Shown: piece by piece, positions 42,698 to 53,469 of the stretch | How positions within the stretch are numbered: position 1 is the stretch's first letter | How the letters are laid out: every line of letters starts with the position of its first letter | Assembly: GCA_036245525.1 (NCBI GenBank) | Contig: BTPG01000004.1 | Coordinates: 165,149,260 to 165,213,259, forward strand | Length of the DNA stretch: 64,000 bases | Origin: Semisulcospira habei | Taxonomy: Eukaryota; Mollusca; Gastropoda; Semisulcospiridae | Reading direction: 5' to 3' | The notes under the pieces: model-generated | Told to the model about the DNA's origin: nothing | What the model saw: only the letters and a program-made list of their open reading frames with translations | Database searches by the model: none | Translations under genes and position numbers: made by a program

Positions 42698-42912
42698 TTA
42701 ACTCATTGGGTCTCAGGTACCAGATCCCCACATCAATTTGGAGTTGTCCTCCGAGGACTGCATTACAATTCAAGAGACAGATCGACCATGATAGTTCAAG
42801 GGTGGTGCCAGAATAGCTTGACGCCTATAGGCGCCAAGCTATTCTGGCACCACCCTGAACTATCATAGTCGAGCCATATCTGGCTGTGGTGTGTCGGGAC
42901 TGAATGAGTTAA
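42698..42912. mobile_element. TTAA MITE, family P1
   Basis: TTAACTCATTGGGTCTCAGG and GGGACTGAATGAGTTAA ends with central TTCAAGGGTGGTGCCAGAAT hairpin. Confidence 0.87.
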
Positions 42913-43010
42913 TACAGTAAGTCATTGTCGTGAAAAGCGAGGCTTTATTGTACGGAGAGTCAGTCCATTTTTTTTTAATTATTTTTATTTATTTATTTAT
43001 TTTTTGTGGT

Positions 43011-43052
43011 GAAAAGGGAGATTTATGGTAATACAATGGCAATCTCGCTTTT
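43011..43052. repeat. hairpin family A, copy 3
   Basis: GAAAAGGGAGATTTATGGTA and CAATGGCAATCTCGCTTTTA. A further half copy lies at 42933-42955. Confidence 0.6.
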
Positions 43053-43381
43053 ATCAGCAACGGACTGACTGTGATTAGTGCACTCCCAACCGTGTGCATT
43101 TTCCTGCTGCAATTTATAACAAAATAAAAATAGTGTTTATTGTACATTACATTTTAGATGGCCGTCACATGATTTACATCTGTCTTAGTATTTCTAAACG
43201 TTCACTGTCGGTTGATCGCCTGATGTGCGACGTTAAACAGCCTTGGATATTTTTTGTACCTGCTGGCTTTTGATAGAGTTTTATTTTTGTGCTGAAGAAA
43301 TCATCTCGACACAAAGCGCTACCGACAGCCAAAGGCTTATAGAGACACTGAATAGAAAGAATAAAGGTACTTACCCCAGTA

Positions 43382-43479
43382 GCAAGACGTCTTCGGTCGC
43401 ACGACGGCCGCAGTGGGCCCACGCACATCCGTGCGCGGACCCACTGCGGCCGTCGTGGGCCCGAGGACCTTTGCTTACA
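43382..43479. repeat. GC-rich palindrome (P5-related)
   Basis: GCACGACGGCCGCAGTGGGC and complement. A shorter relative lies at 47288-47362. A P2 half element precedes it near 43290-43335. Confidence 0.8.
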
Positions 43480-43906
43480 GGGTATGCTTCTGCTGCATGT
43501 TTGGCCGTCAGCAAGAATCCGACAAGAAGGCATGTTTACTGTGCAATTGCTGCGCGCTGCCTCGTAAGATAAGGGATACAGAATACAACATTTAAAAAAA
43601 TAAAATTAAAATAAAAAATCGCCCTTCCTACCCCCTCACCCCCGAAAATGACTTGAAACATCCCGGGTTCCCACTCCCCACGTGCCTGTTGACAAACCTC
43701 TGAGTGGTGATGCTGTGTTCGTTCCTTGACTATCGATCTCTACTCTGAGTACTGCATAACGGTTTCCGGAGGCTGGTATTGTACTGTACACAACCTGTGC
43801 ACTGCTCTTGGCAGGTTGCACGATGACCTTTGGGCGTTAACCAGTTCTGCTGACTTCAACTTCACCGCCGATCTCCGCCATAGCGGAATGACAGATGTCA
43901 GTGTAT

Positions 43907-43974
43907 TGTGCTGGTCTGTGATTTCGGACCTTACGGCTGTAATGCCGTGAGGTCCGAAATCACAGACCAGCACA
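43907..43974. repeat. near-perfect 68-bp palindrome
   Basis: TGTGCTGGTCTGTGATTTCG, GACCTTACGGC and complement. No other copy was noticed. Confidence 0.85.
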
Positions 43975-44077
43975 CGTTTGATGCTAATCGATGCCGCAGT
44001 CAGAGGGACGAGTTTTAAGACTCAATAGCTGCACTGACGTCCGTCGTGATTAGGGCAAAAAGCCAGCATGTCCATTC

Positions 44078-44133
44078 CGAGAAAAGAGACAATTTCATTG
44101 TTATATATTTTCTAACGATGAAAATCTTTTTTT
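44078..44133. repeat. hairpin family A, copy 4 (decayed)
   Basis: GAGAAAAGAGACAATTTCAT and AACGATGAAAATCTTTTTT, preceded by GGGCAAAAAGCCAGCATG. Confidence 0.55.
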
Positions 44134-44172
44134 TCTAAAAACTAGACATACTGACTTTCATGAAAATCGTTG

Positions 44173-44173
<1 letters not shown>

Positions 44174-44251
<78 letters not shown>
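44174..44251 (+). repeat. (GT)n microsatellite
   Basis: About 39 GT units. Confidence 0.98.
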
Positions 44252-44253
<2 letters not shown>

Positions 44254-44348
44254 AAATCTTGTTATGCAATGAAAACTCAAGCTTTTGTCAAAAATGGTAG
44301 CTCTTATCCTACGGCTGGCGGCTCCAGTCACCTAAATACAACTTCCCA

Positions 44349-44612
44349 TAGCACACTGTTGGCGGCGAGATCCGTCCAGCCATGTTTCGCCATAGCACAC
44401 TGTTGGCGGCGAGATCCGTCCAGCCATGTTTCGCCATAGCACACTGTTGGCGGCGAGATCCGTCCAGCCATGGTTCGCCATAGCACACTGTTGGCGGCGA
44501 GATCCGTCCAGCCATGGTTCGCCATAGCACACTTTTGGCGGCGAGATCCGTCCAGCCATGGTTCGCCATAGCACACTGTTGGCGGCGAGATCCGTCAAGC
44601 CATGGTTCGCTT
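44349..44612 (+). repeat. 44-bp tandem repeat, six copies
   Basis: Units start every 44 bases (44349, 44393, 44437, 44481, 44525, 44569) with TAGCACACTGTTGGCGGCGA. They differ by single bases. All minus-strand frames stay open because 44 is not a multiple of 3 and the unit lacks stops; I do not call a gene. Confidence 0.97.
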
Positions 44613-44693
44613 GCAGTGGATATTTTTTTTTACTTCAGAGTCTGTGGTTTCAAGCCATTACTTGGCATGCGCAAGGGAGCCTGGAATTAACTC

Positions 44694-44885
44694 TTAACTC
44701 ATTCAGCCCGACGCACGTCTTTCCCAAATTTGGGAGGCGTCGTATAACGGCTATGCACCTATTGCATGAGACGGACCGACTATGGTAATTCAAGGGTAGT
44801 GCCAGATTAGCTTGGCGCCGACCCTTGAATTATCATGGTCGACCCATCTCCTGCTGTAGTAGTGCGTCAGGGCTGAATGGGCTAA
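44694..44885. mobile_element. P1 MITE
   Basis: TTAACTCATTCAGCCCGACG at the left; GGGCTGAATGGGCTAA at the right, where CTAA replaces TTAA. One hairpin arm is shortened. Confidence 0.8.
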
Positions 44886-45012
44886 CAGAATTATTTATAA
44901 TACAAGAAAGTTACTTACAGAATTATTTATAATACAAGAAAATTACTTACAGAATTATTTATAACACAAGAAAGTTACTTGCAGAATTATTTATAATACA
45001 AGAAAGTTACAT
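44885..45012 (+). repeat. 32-bp tandem repeat, four copies
   Basis: ACAGAATTATTTATAATACA plus AGAAAGTTACTT repeats at 44885, 44917, 44949 and 44981. Confidence 0.95.
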
Positions 45013-45076
45013 AGAAGACAAAGAGTTCATAAAGTTTTCCCTTCTCTAAAATCTAAAACAGTGGACACACTGGCTT

Positions 45077-45290
45077 TCAACCCATTTAGCTCCGATGTAC
45101 TACAGCAGGAGATGGATTGACCATGTTAATTCAAGGGTAGTGCCAGAGTATCTTGGCGGCGCCAAGCTACTCTGGCACTACCCTTGAATTAACATGGTCA
45201 ATCCATCTCCTGCAACTGGTACGTAGTCGTTAGGCGAAACCTCTAAAATTTGGGAAATACGGCATCAGGGTGAAATGAGTGTCAGGCATA
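45077..45290. mobile_element. P1 MITE, ends decayed
   Basis: CAACCCATTTAGCTCCGATG at the left and CATCAGGGTGAAATGAG at the right; strong central hairpin AATTCAAGGGTAGTGCCAGA around GGCGCC. Confidence 0.75.
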
Positions 45291-45696
45291 AATCTAAAGA
45301 CACATTTCAGCACCATTTGTGTTTGTTATTCCTTGTCGACACACCTAATGAACATTAACAGCAGTTTGGACACGCAGCAAAAGCACACGCGTAATCGTAC
45401 TTATTTATTAGGCTGTGCAGCTGTTAGCGTGTCAGTCTATATTTAGCTGTTTCTCTCACTGATACCGTTGTATTTTTAGAACGGAGTGCAGTCCTGTTAC
45501 TTCATTTGAAAACCACGTGTGCTGATCTGGATTCTCCTGTGTCTAACAGAACCATAACTAGACCTGCGTGTAGCGTTTCGTAGCCATCTGTAACAGAAGT
45601 GTATCGTTGAATAGTTACGGCGGTAGTGGGTCTTTAATAGCTGCACGACTTGGCAAGTCTGCCGTGATTTGGCAAAAAGCCGGTATCTCCATGTGT

Positions 45697-45746
45697 GAGA
45701 AAAGCGATAATTTGATTGTTACGTATAATAAAATCTCGCTTTTCTG
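45697..45746. repeat. hairpin family A, copy 5
   Basis: GAGAAAAGCGATAATTTGAT and AATAAAATCTCGCTTTTCT, preceded by GGCAAAAAGCCGGTATCTCC. Two tandem half copies follow near 45810-45910. Confidence 0.7.
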
Positions 45747-45930
45747 GAAAAAAAAGCTTTTAGTGAATTTTTGTTTGTTTGTTTGTTGCTTTTTTTTTTT
45801 TAAATCTTGTTATTCAATGAAACTCACGCTTTTCTAAAAAAATGGACGAATACTTGGCATTTAATGAAATTCGACGAATACTTGGCATTTAATGAAATTC
45901 GCGCTTTTCTTAATAATGGACACACAAAAT

Positions 45931-46088
45931 TTAACCCATTCAGCCCCGACACACTACAGCAGGAGATGGATCGACAATAATAATTCAAGGGTATTTTTCA
46001 TGGTCGATCCATCTCCTGCAACTGGTACATAGTCGTTAGGTGACACAACCAAAATTCGGGAAATGCGGCCTTGGGATGAAAAGGGTTA
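45931..46088. mobile_element. P1 MITE with deleted hairpin
   Basis: TTAACCCATTCAGCCCCGAC at the left and GGATGAAAAGGGTTAC at the right. The central palindrome is mostly deleted. Confidence 0.7.
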
Positions 46089-46239
46089 CAAAAAATCGCG
46101 CGTTTCTCAAAAAGTGGACGTACATGCTTTTGTCAGTTACGACAGGAGCGTCAACGGTTCCGTGGATGGGTTGGAAGGGGAGGGGTCTGTCGAGGACATA
46201 ATGCACATCTCGTCCTAAGCGCGAGACAGATCCTCGTGG

Positions 46240-46325
46240 ATCCATTGGCTAGAGGCGCAGATCCTCATGAGATCCTGCGTTCCTGCTGGGTCCCTTGAGG
46301 ATCTGTGCCTCGTGTATATTTAAGG
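46240..46325. repeat. P3-type palindrome
   Basis: GAGGCGCAGATCCTCATGAG and TTGAGGATCTGTGCCTC face each other. Confidence 0.65.
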
Positions 46326-46539
46326 CTTGGTTGGGAACATTGTACGCGTTGCCATTTCCTGGTCACAATCCCGGCCACGTCCTGCGCGTTGGAAACAGGA
46401 ACATCCACCTGACCTTCTAAGCAAGTGGGGATAGATGCATCTATCTTGTTTGTTGTTTTGTTTGTTTGTTTGATCGTTCGTTCGTTCTTTCTTTCCTATC
46501 CTTTTCTGTTCTTTCCTATCCTATCTCCCACGCGAACTG

Positions 46540-46920
46540 AGATACGTGGATTTGAGAGATGCGTTCATGTGAGCCTTAAAGACCCAACTCTTTTCTGTCT
46601 GCTACAACTGATCTGTCACTGACTTGCCAATATTATGTTGAAGTCCGTTCTATTAGTGTGTTTGTGTGTGTGCGCGCGTGAGTGAGTGCGTGTATGAGTC
46701 TGTAAGCGCAGCACCTCCTTGAATGAATGATGTGCATTTTGAATGGTAATTGTGTATAGATTGTTTATAGAGTTTGTTGTATTTTTGTTTTCATTTTTTT
46801 AATACGTTTTGTAAATTGCGTTTTTGTGATTATTTATTTTTGTACAATTAGCTTTTGTTAAGCGCCTAGAGCTGTAATTTCTGAGGTTAGGCGCTATACA
46901 AATACTCATTATCATTATTA
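46540..46920 (+). mobile_element. L2/CR1-like LINE 3' relic
   Basis: A short coding remnant (ALKTQLFSVCYN in one frame near 46574-46610) is followed by a 3' UTR. The end AAGCGCCTAGAG, GGCGCTATACAAAT and ATTATCATTATTAT is the common 3' terminus of L2-type elements. Confidence 0.65.
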
Positions 46921-47130
46921 TCCTTTCCTTGTGCTTTCTTTTCTTTCCTTTCCTCCTTTCCTTTCTTTCCTTTCTTTCCTTTTCTTTCGTTCCTTTCTTT
47001 TCGTTTGTTTTTTGTTCGATCGTTCATTCATTCATCCATTCATCCATTCATTCATCCATTCATTCATTCATTCATGCATTCATTCATTCATTCATCCATC
47101 CATCCATTCATTCATTCATTCCATGATTTT
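46921..47130 (+). repeat. (TTCC)n and (ATTC)n low complexity
   Basis: Imperfect TTCC/TTTC repeats change into ATTC/ATCC repeats near 47020. Confidence 0.95.
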
Positions 47131-47287
47131 TTTTTACCACGAGTCGTCGGTATGTGGACTGAGAATCCGCTGCACTGGGAATTGTACGCACGTCGCGAAG
47201 TGAACATGCAAACGAATCGATACATTAACAGTGAACTTCGGCTCTAACAAACGCCACGGCATCCCAGCTTATTTGCCCCCCCAGCGG

Positions 47288-47362
47288 CAATAAGTCTTCG
47301 GCCCCACGACGGCCGCTGTGGGCCCGCTGCTGCCGTCGTGGGGCCGAGGACCTTTGCTTACT
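47288..47362. repeat. GC-rich palindrome (P5-related)
   Basis: AAGTCTTCGGCCCCACGACG and complement around GGGCCCGCTG. The TATATCCGAC phrases near 47450-47490 match 16960-17100. Confidence 0.75.
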
Positions 47363-47636
47363 GGCTGGCTATATCCGCAGTTTGTTGTAAGCAAAGTGAG
47401 TTGCCTAGAAAGAGTGCTGTTGGGACATCTCAAAAAGTGCTGTTATATCCGACTTTTGCTATATCCGACCTCGCTATAAGCGAAGCAGACTGAGGTGGCT
47501 GTTATTTATCGGACGTAAAACGCCGTGCAAGCAAGGGAGACTATCTCACGGTGGTTGTCTCCCACGCTGAATCCCTACCGCGGATTGGCGTAGGAAGTGA
47601 TGGACATCCTCAAAATATCGAACGCTGTTATCAGCA

Positions 47637-47721
47637 GTATAAACTCATTCGAGACGTGACGCATCCGGATACGGCGGCATGAAGCCGCGTATCCGGATGT
47701 GACACGTCCCGATTGTGTTAA
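47637..47721. mobile_element. MITE, family P4
   Basis: ACTCATTCGAGACGTGACGC at the left and GACACGTCCCGATTGTG then TTAA at the right. Confidence 0.78.
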
Positions 47722-48031
47722 CTGTTTTTTTTTTTTCCGTACAGTTGTTACTGTACTTCCGGTAAACGGTTCTCCGCCGAGCGCGTGTGTGTCTCCTGCG
47801 CACAAGACAGGAAGAGACTAGCTGCGGGACTGGTGACTGTACGGCCATCTCATGTCAACAGCACTTTCACCTTTCCTGTTGACAAAGGTCAAAGAAGCAT
47901 GGGTTGGACAGGGCAAGTGACAATGCTTCTGGAACAGACCTTCCCTTTGGTACTGGTGTTGACAGGCAATCACGGGGCCCGAGTCAAGAGCAGACGGTTG
48001 TTTTAATGATGATGATTGTTAATGTTATTAT

Positions 48032-48034
48032 TGT

Positions 48035-48091
<57 letters not shown>
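48032..48091 (+). repeat. (AGT)n microsatellite
   Basis: About 20 AGT units. A further (ATT)n block lies at 48267-48322. Confidence 0.98.
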
Positions 48092-48093
<2 letters not shown>

Positions 48094-48125
48094 TTATTAT
48101 TATTATTCCCGATTAGTTAGCAGTA

Positions 48126-48232
48126 GTACTCGGGGAGTACACCCGCACAATGCACTTCTATTCAAATGAGATGCTTAGCAGCATCTCATTTAAATAGAAG
48201 TGTACTTGTACGGGCGTACTCCCCGAGTGGGT
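48126..48232. repeat. palindrome, family P7, copy 2
   Basis: ACTCGGGGAGTACACCCGCA, CTTCTATTCAAATGAGATGC and complement. Same centre as 42065-42133, with longer arms. Confidence 0.85.
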
Positions 48233-48265
48233 GTGTCTGGAGAATACTCTCGCAAACGGTGCGGG

Positions 48266-48324
<59 letters not shown>

Positions 48325-48648
48325 ATTTACTCGTATTATTGTTATGTGTGATTGTTCCTTGCACGACGTAAAAATGATTTAAACTCAATTTTTAACATAA
48401 CATGACATAAAGTAAAATAACGTAATAAAACATAAGAAAACATACCAAAACATAACATGAACATCACACAACGCAACACAAGACAACCTGACAAGACAAC
48501 ACAACACAACATAATATGATGGCAATAGAGATTTATAAAGCGCCAATACTAATTTATTAAATCTGCTCTAAGCGTTCATTAAGACATCTCGCATACGTTA
48601 TTCTACACACGCACGCACTAACAGAAAAGTGGAGAGAAGGAACATCTC

Positions 48649-48671
48649 CCCCCCCCCCCCCATTCTCTCTC

Positions 48672-48744
<73 letters not shown>

Positions 48745-48781
48745 GACACACACACACACCATTAAAAAAACATCTCCCCCT

Positions 48782-48872
<91 letters not shown>

Positions 48873-48897
48873 CATCACACACACACACACAAACACG

Positions 48898-48946
<49 letters not shown>

Positions 48947-48949
48947 GCA

Positions 48950-48985
<36 letters not shown>
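48649..48985 (+). repeat. compound poly-C, (CA)n, (CT)n microsatellite
   Basis: Poly-C, then alternating CA and CT blocks with short interruptions, about 330 bases in total. Confidence 0.98.
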
Positions 48986-48986
<1 letters not shown>

Positions 48987-49158
48987 TTGGCTTCAAACAA
49001 TTATTGAAATGACTTTCTAGCAGTAGTGGACGTGTTTTAATTCCATGGAGATTGACTTAAGTGCAGTGCCCGTCGTAAACGAGGTCAAAACAAGTATTTT
49101 ATTAAGCGCAGTGTACGTTCGAAACAAAGTAATCATCGTTGGCAATTCTGTAAATATG

Positions 49159-49379
49159 TTAACCCCTCCACTGCTGAGACTGACAAAGAGAACGACGACC
49201 CAACTGCAGGAGACGTAGATCCTCGTGTACCCCCCGCAGTTGCGGGGTTCATGCTGATATCTGCCTCTCGCTGACGCCACTTTGAATCTATGCTCATTGA
49301 ACGGCTGGAATTCTCTGGCGTTGAATTAACAAACGATTTGAGAAGCACCGTCTGAGTCACACTGGCAGTAATGGGTTAA
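49159..49379. mobile_element. TTAA MITE, family P3 (decayed)
   Basis: TTAACCCCTCCACTGCTGAG at the left and GGCAGTAATGGGTTAA at the right; the hairpin near CCCCCCGCAGTTGCGGGG is imperfect. Confidence 0.78.
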
Positions 49380-49399
49380 TGGACATTCAGGGGTTATTG

Positions 49400-49543
49400 A
49401 TCCCCAAACGAGGGCTAAGTTGCATGAGTGAGCTTAGTCCTGCGCAAGTCACTAAACAAGGTGCTCCGCTGTAGCGGAGCACCTTGTTTAGTGACTTGCG
49501 CAGGACCATGCTCACTCATGAAACTTATCCGAGGTTCTTGATC
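49400..49543. repeat. palindrome, family B, copy 2
   Basis: Same arms as 1112-1231 (GAGCTTAGTCCTGCGCAAGT) with centre GCTCCGCTGTAGCGGAGC. Confidence 0.87.
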
Positions 49544-49617
49544 CAGTTTTGGTTTGCCCGTCTCCGTGTTTACTAGTCTCAGAGGACGTGTCTCCTGGCC
49601 AGCAGGCCCCATCCGCA

Positions 49618-49680
49618 GGAGACATAGATTCTCACTAGCCCCTGCAGCTCATGAGAATCTATGCCACGTGCAGGTGGCTT
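49618..49680. repeat. P3-type palindrome, shortened
   Basis: GGAGACATAGATTCTCACTA and CATGAGAATCTATGCC around a shortened centre. Confidence 0.6.
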
Positions 49681-49739
49681 CATTTACGTAAGGCGACTGA
49701 CCTGCTCCGGTTAATAAAGCATCTCCTTTAGAAATATTC

Positions 49740-49954
49740 TTAACCCATTCAGCCCTGACGCAAGCTACAGCAGGGGATGGGTCGACTATGATAATTCAAG
49801 GGTAGTGCCAGATTAGCTTGGCGCCTGTCGGCGCCAGCTAATCTGGAACTGCCCTTGAATTCTCATGGTCGATCCATTTCCTGCAACAGGTGCATAGTCG
49901 TTAGATGACGCCTGCAAAATTTGGGAAATACGTGCGCCGGGCTGAATGACTTAA
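49740..49954. mobile_element. TTAA MITE, family P1
   Basis: TTAACCCATTCAGCCCTGAC and GGGCTGAATGACTTAA ends; AATTCAAGGGTAGTGCCAGA hairpin. From 49955 to 50399 nothing else is recognised. Confidence 0.85.
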
Positions 49955-50399
49955 TATTTGCGACAAAAATGCTGGTGGTAGAATTTTTACCTCGGTTACG
50001 TGTGCCATAGTCGCATGGATTGTGAAAAGAAGGGTACCCAAGTCTTAGCTGTGACTTGACCTTAAAAAAACTATCTGCAATAAGGATATCCCATTTCTTG
50101 ACAAAGGTTCTGACGCAACAGAAAGTTGATCGCTTAAACGTTTGGCATAAATAACCTCTGACGACCGTGTTATGTGATCATCGCTACTGAACGACGATAC
50201 TGGCTTGTCCTGTAATGGTATCCCCAGCAAACAGTCCAAACAGGAGTGGCTGGCCGCTGATGAGAAGAGCATAGGGGCACTTTTGTCAGATTTTCAGAAT
50301 TCACAGTAACATTTTCTCTAATTTTTAAAACTTAGAGGTCCGTATCATTGTTCATAGTTTACCAGTGGAACGTCCGGTCAATGCAAAATATCATGTAAG

Positions 50400-50812
50400 A
50401 AATTATTTTCTTACACATCTACTTCTTCGCTGCCTTTGAGCGGAAAAGCTGTATCACACACACGTGTGATACAGCCCTGGTGTGCGAACCGACACGTGTG
50501 CACAATATTGTTTTGTAGAAAATCTGGTCAGCAAAAAGGTACGGGCACACACAATATTGAACTAGACCTACTTTCAGCTCACGTGCAATGACGCCATTTC
50601 ATAGTGACGACTGGCACTCTGGCGTCATGTTTTGCGCTGTTACGTCATCATATAGGAACATTTGTCTGACATCCAACATATCCCGCATGTCACATTACAA
50701 GGGTAAATGACGCCATGTTCTTTGCCAAAGACGCAATGGCGGCTGTGTTGTGGTTAGACGTGTGCCGATATGCCTAGAAAAAAAGGTGAGTAAAAAAAAA
50801 GATTTTTACGTA
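50400..50812 (+). repeat. dispersed repeat H, copy 2
   Basis: Homologous to 7530-7920 and 50945-51382. It includes the palindrome GCTGTATCACACACACGTGT near 50448-50478 and the phrase GTGAGTAAAAAAAAAGATTT near 50786. Confidence 0.82.
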
Positions 50813-50944
50813 TATCGGTTTAGGTGATACTGAGAATCTCACTCTTGTGGTCTTAAAACTTTATCCTACTCGCTTTCGCTCGTAGGATAGGGGTTTTGAA
50901 ACCACTCGAGGGAGATTCTGAGTATCACCTAAACACCGATATAA
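50813..50944. repeat. foldback head of repeat H
   Basis: TTTAGGTGATACTGAGAATC and GATTCTGAGTATCACCTAAA are inverted around the phrase CCTACTCGCTTTCGCTCGTA. The same head occurs at 7925-8037 (half) and 53698-53840. Confidence 0.82.
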
Positions 50945-51382
50945 GACTCTATATTTCTTACAAACCTCATACTTTGCTGCCTTTGCGGAGCGGAAAAGCT
51001 GTATCACACACGTGTGACAGCTTAAGCGTATCACACGTGCGTGACCCCCGGGCGCGTGAACGGCCCCGTGTGCACACAATTGTCGTATAAGGTCCGGTCA
51101 AAAAAAGGTGGGGGTACACGCCACACTGAAACTTGACCTATTTTAACCTCACGTGCAATGACGTCATTTTATGTGACGACTGGACTCTGGCGTCATATAT
51201 TGCGCAATTACGTCATCATATTGGAACATTTGTCTGGCATCCAAAAGTATTGAAGCCACATTACAAAGTAAGTTACGTCAACATCTTTGCCAGGACACGA
51301 TGGCGGCTTTGTTGTGACTAGGCGTGTGCCGAAAACCAGATCACATCGGATTAGCGCAAAGAAATATGTGAGTAAGGAATAG
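50945..51382 (+). repeat. dispersed repeat H, copy 3 (left part)
   Basis: Tandem neighbour of copy 2. Its continuation lies at 53681-53840, beyond the retrozyme insertion. Confidence 0.8.
51369..51382 (+). repeat. left target-site duplication of retrozyme insertion
   Basis: TGAGTAAGGAATAG, repeated at 53681-53694. The first two or three bases may be overlap with element sequence, so the duplication is 12-14 bp. Confidence 0.8.
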
Positions 51383-51673
51383 AAAATGAAAAGAAAAGGG
51401 GAGACTGCCAGTGCTAATATTTTAGGAAGGTTACAAAGTAAAGTAGATTATAGCACTGTCAGGGGAGAGAAATGTGCATGATCGACCAGTGATCATAGAT
51501 CTACTGTGGCCAAAGCACAAAAAAAAAAAAAGATAGGAAAGAGAGGGGGCGCTAAAAAAGTGACTGAAAGCAATGCATATGGAAGCCCCCCCCGAAGGGG
51601 GGCGTATCACATATCCCACTGTTCCAGCCACTCAGTGCATGGAAATTTAAATCTAGGTCCCCCCGAGGGGGGT

Positions 51674-51745
51674 CCAGATATTTAGCCGGTGTGGACAGCT
51701 GTTTCGGTCTTGGCGACCTCCTCAGCACACCATCGGCGATACTGG
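51674..51745 (-). ncRNA. hammerhead ribozyme, type I (inverted unit)
   Basis: Same motif as the plus-strand copies, read on the minus strand. The predicted scission lies between plus positions 51693 and 51694. Confidence 0.85.
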
Positions 51746-52356
51746 AGGAGGCAGGAATTTCTGCCTACCTGCAAAGACAACCACATTTTACTGTGGTGTC
51801 TGCAAGGGCATACATTCCATGCCACCACCTAGAGCCAAATTTCCATGCACCCTAAAAGAGAACCTACCAAAAGGGGGGAAGGGGTTGCAGTCGATATTGT
51901 AGTAGTAAATGAAAAGAAAAGGGGAGACTGCCAGTGCTAATATTTTAGGAAGGTTACAAAGGTTATATGTGATACGCCCCCCTTCGGGGGGGCTTCCATA
52001 TGCATTGCTTTCAGTCACTTTTTTAGCGCCCCCTCTCTTTCCTATCTTTTTTTTTTTTTTGTGCTTTGGCCACAGTAGATCTATGATCACTGGTCGATCA
52101 TGCACATTTCTCTCCCCTGACAGTGCTATAATCTACTTTACTTTGTAACCTTCCTAAAATATTAGCACTGGCAGTCTCCCCTTTTCTTTTCATTTACTAC
52201 TACAATATCGACTGCAACCCCTTCCCCCCTTTTGGTAGGTTCTCTTTTAGGGTGCATGGAAATTTGGCTCTAGGTGGTGGCATGGAATGTATGCCCTTGC
52301 AGACACCACAGTAAAATGTGGTTGTCTTTGCAGGTAGGCAGAAATTCCTGCCTCCT

Positions 52357-52428
52357 CCAGTATCGCCGATGGTGTGCTGAGGAGGTCGCCAAGACCGAAA
52401 CAGCTGTCCACACCGGCTAAATATCTGG
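52357..52428 (+). ncRNA. hammerhead ribozyme, type I, copy 1
   Basis: Core CTGAGGA (CUGANGA consensus), stem II GGTC-GCCAA-GACC, then GAAA, then a short stem III ACAG/CTGT ending in the GUC cleavage triplet at 52406-52408. Stem I is GGTGTG/CACACC, extended after a 3-base bulge by GCC/GGC and, beyond an internal loop, CCAG/CTGG. All invariant core residues are present. Predicted self-cleavage is after 52408. Stem III is palindromic with essentially no loop, so dimeric (double-hammerhead) folding in a multimeric transcript is likely. Confidence 0.9.
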
Positions 52429-52876
52429 ACCCCCCTCGGGGGGACCTAGATTTAAATTTCCATGCACTGAGTGGCTGGAACAGTGGGATATGTGATACGC
52501 CCCCCTTCGGGGGGGCTTCCATATGCATTGCTTTCAGTCACTTTTTTAGCGCCCCCTCTCTTTCCTATCTTTTTTTTTTTGTGCTTTGGCCACAGTAGAT
52601 CTATGATCACTGGTCGATCATGCACATTTCTCTCCCCTGACAGTGCTATAATCTACTTTACTTTGTAACCTTCCTAAAATATTAGCACTGGCAGTCTCCC
52701 CTTTTCTTTTCATTTACTACTACAATATCGACTGCAACCCCTTCCCCCCTTTTGGTAGGTTCTCTTTTAGGGTGCATGGAAATTTGGCTCTAGGTGGTGG
52801 CATGGAATGTATGCCCTTGCAGACACCACAGTAAAATGTGGTTGTCTTTGCAGGTAGGCAGAAATTCCTGCCTCCT

Positions 52877-52948
52877 CCAGTATCGCCGATGGTGTGCTGA
52901 GGAGGTCGCCAAGACCGAAACAGCTGTCCACACCGGCTAAATATCTGG
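52877..52948 (+). ncRNA. hammerhead ribozyme, type I, copy 2
   Basis: Identical motif 520 bases downstream. Predicted cleavage is after 52928. Confidence 0.9.
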
Positions 52949-53397
52949 ACCCCCCTCGGGGGGACCTAGATTTAAATTTCCATGCACTGAGTGGCTGGAA
53001 CAGTGGGATATGTGATACGCCCCCCTTCGGGGGGGCTTCCATATGCATTGCTTTCAGTCACTTTTTTAGCGCCCCCTCTCTTTCCTATCTTTTTTTTTTT
53101 TGTGCTTTGGCCACAGTAGATCTATGATCACTGGTCGATCATGCACATTTCTCTCCCCTGACAGTGCTATAATCTACTTTACTTTGTAACCTTCCTAAAA
53201 TATTAGCACTGGCAGTCTCCCCTTTTCTTTTCATTTACTACTACAATATCGACTGCAACCCCTTCCCCCCTTTTGGTAGGTTCTCTTTTAGGGTGCATGG
53301 AAATTTGGCTCTAGGTGGTGGCATGGAATGTATGCCCTTGCAGACACCACAGTAAAATGTGGTTGTCTTTGCAGGTAGGCAGAAATTCCTGCCTCCT

Positions 53398-53469
53398 CCA
53401 GTATCGCCGATGGTGTGCTGAGGAGGTCGCCAAGACCGAAACAGCTGTCCACACCGGCTAAATATCTGG
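53398..53469 (+). ncRNA. hammerhead ribozyme, type I, copy 3
   Basis: Identical motif 521 bases further on. Predicted cleavage is after 53449. Cleavage at copies 1-3 would release RNAs of 520 and 521 nt. Confidence 0.9.

Noticed and set aside
44309..44598. Three overlapping repeated ORFs with GRISPPTVCYGE-like units
   Set aside because: A 44-bp tandem repeat with no stops is open in all frames of that strand; no start context or homology.
48557..49012. ORFs in the 48.6-49.0 kb region
   Set aside because: CA, CT and poly-C repeats in both strands.
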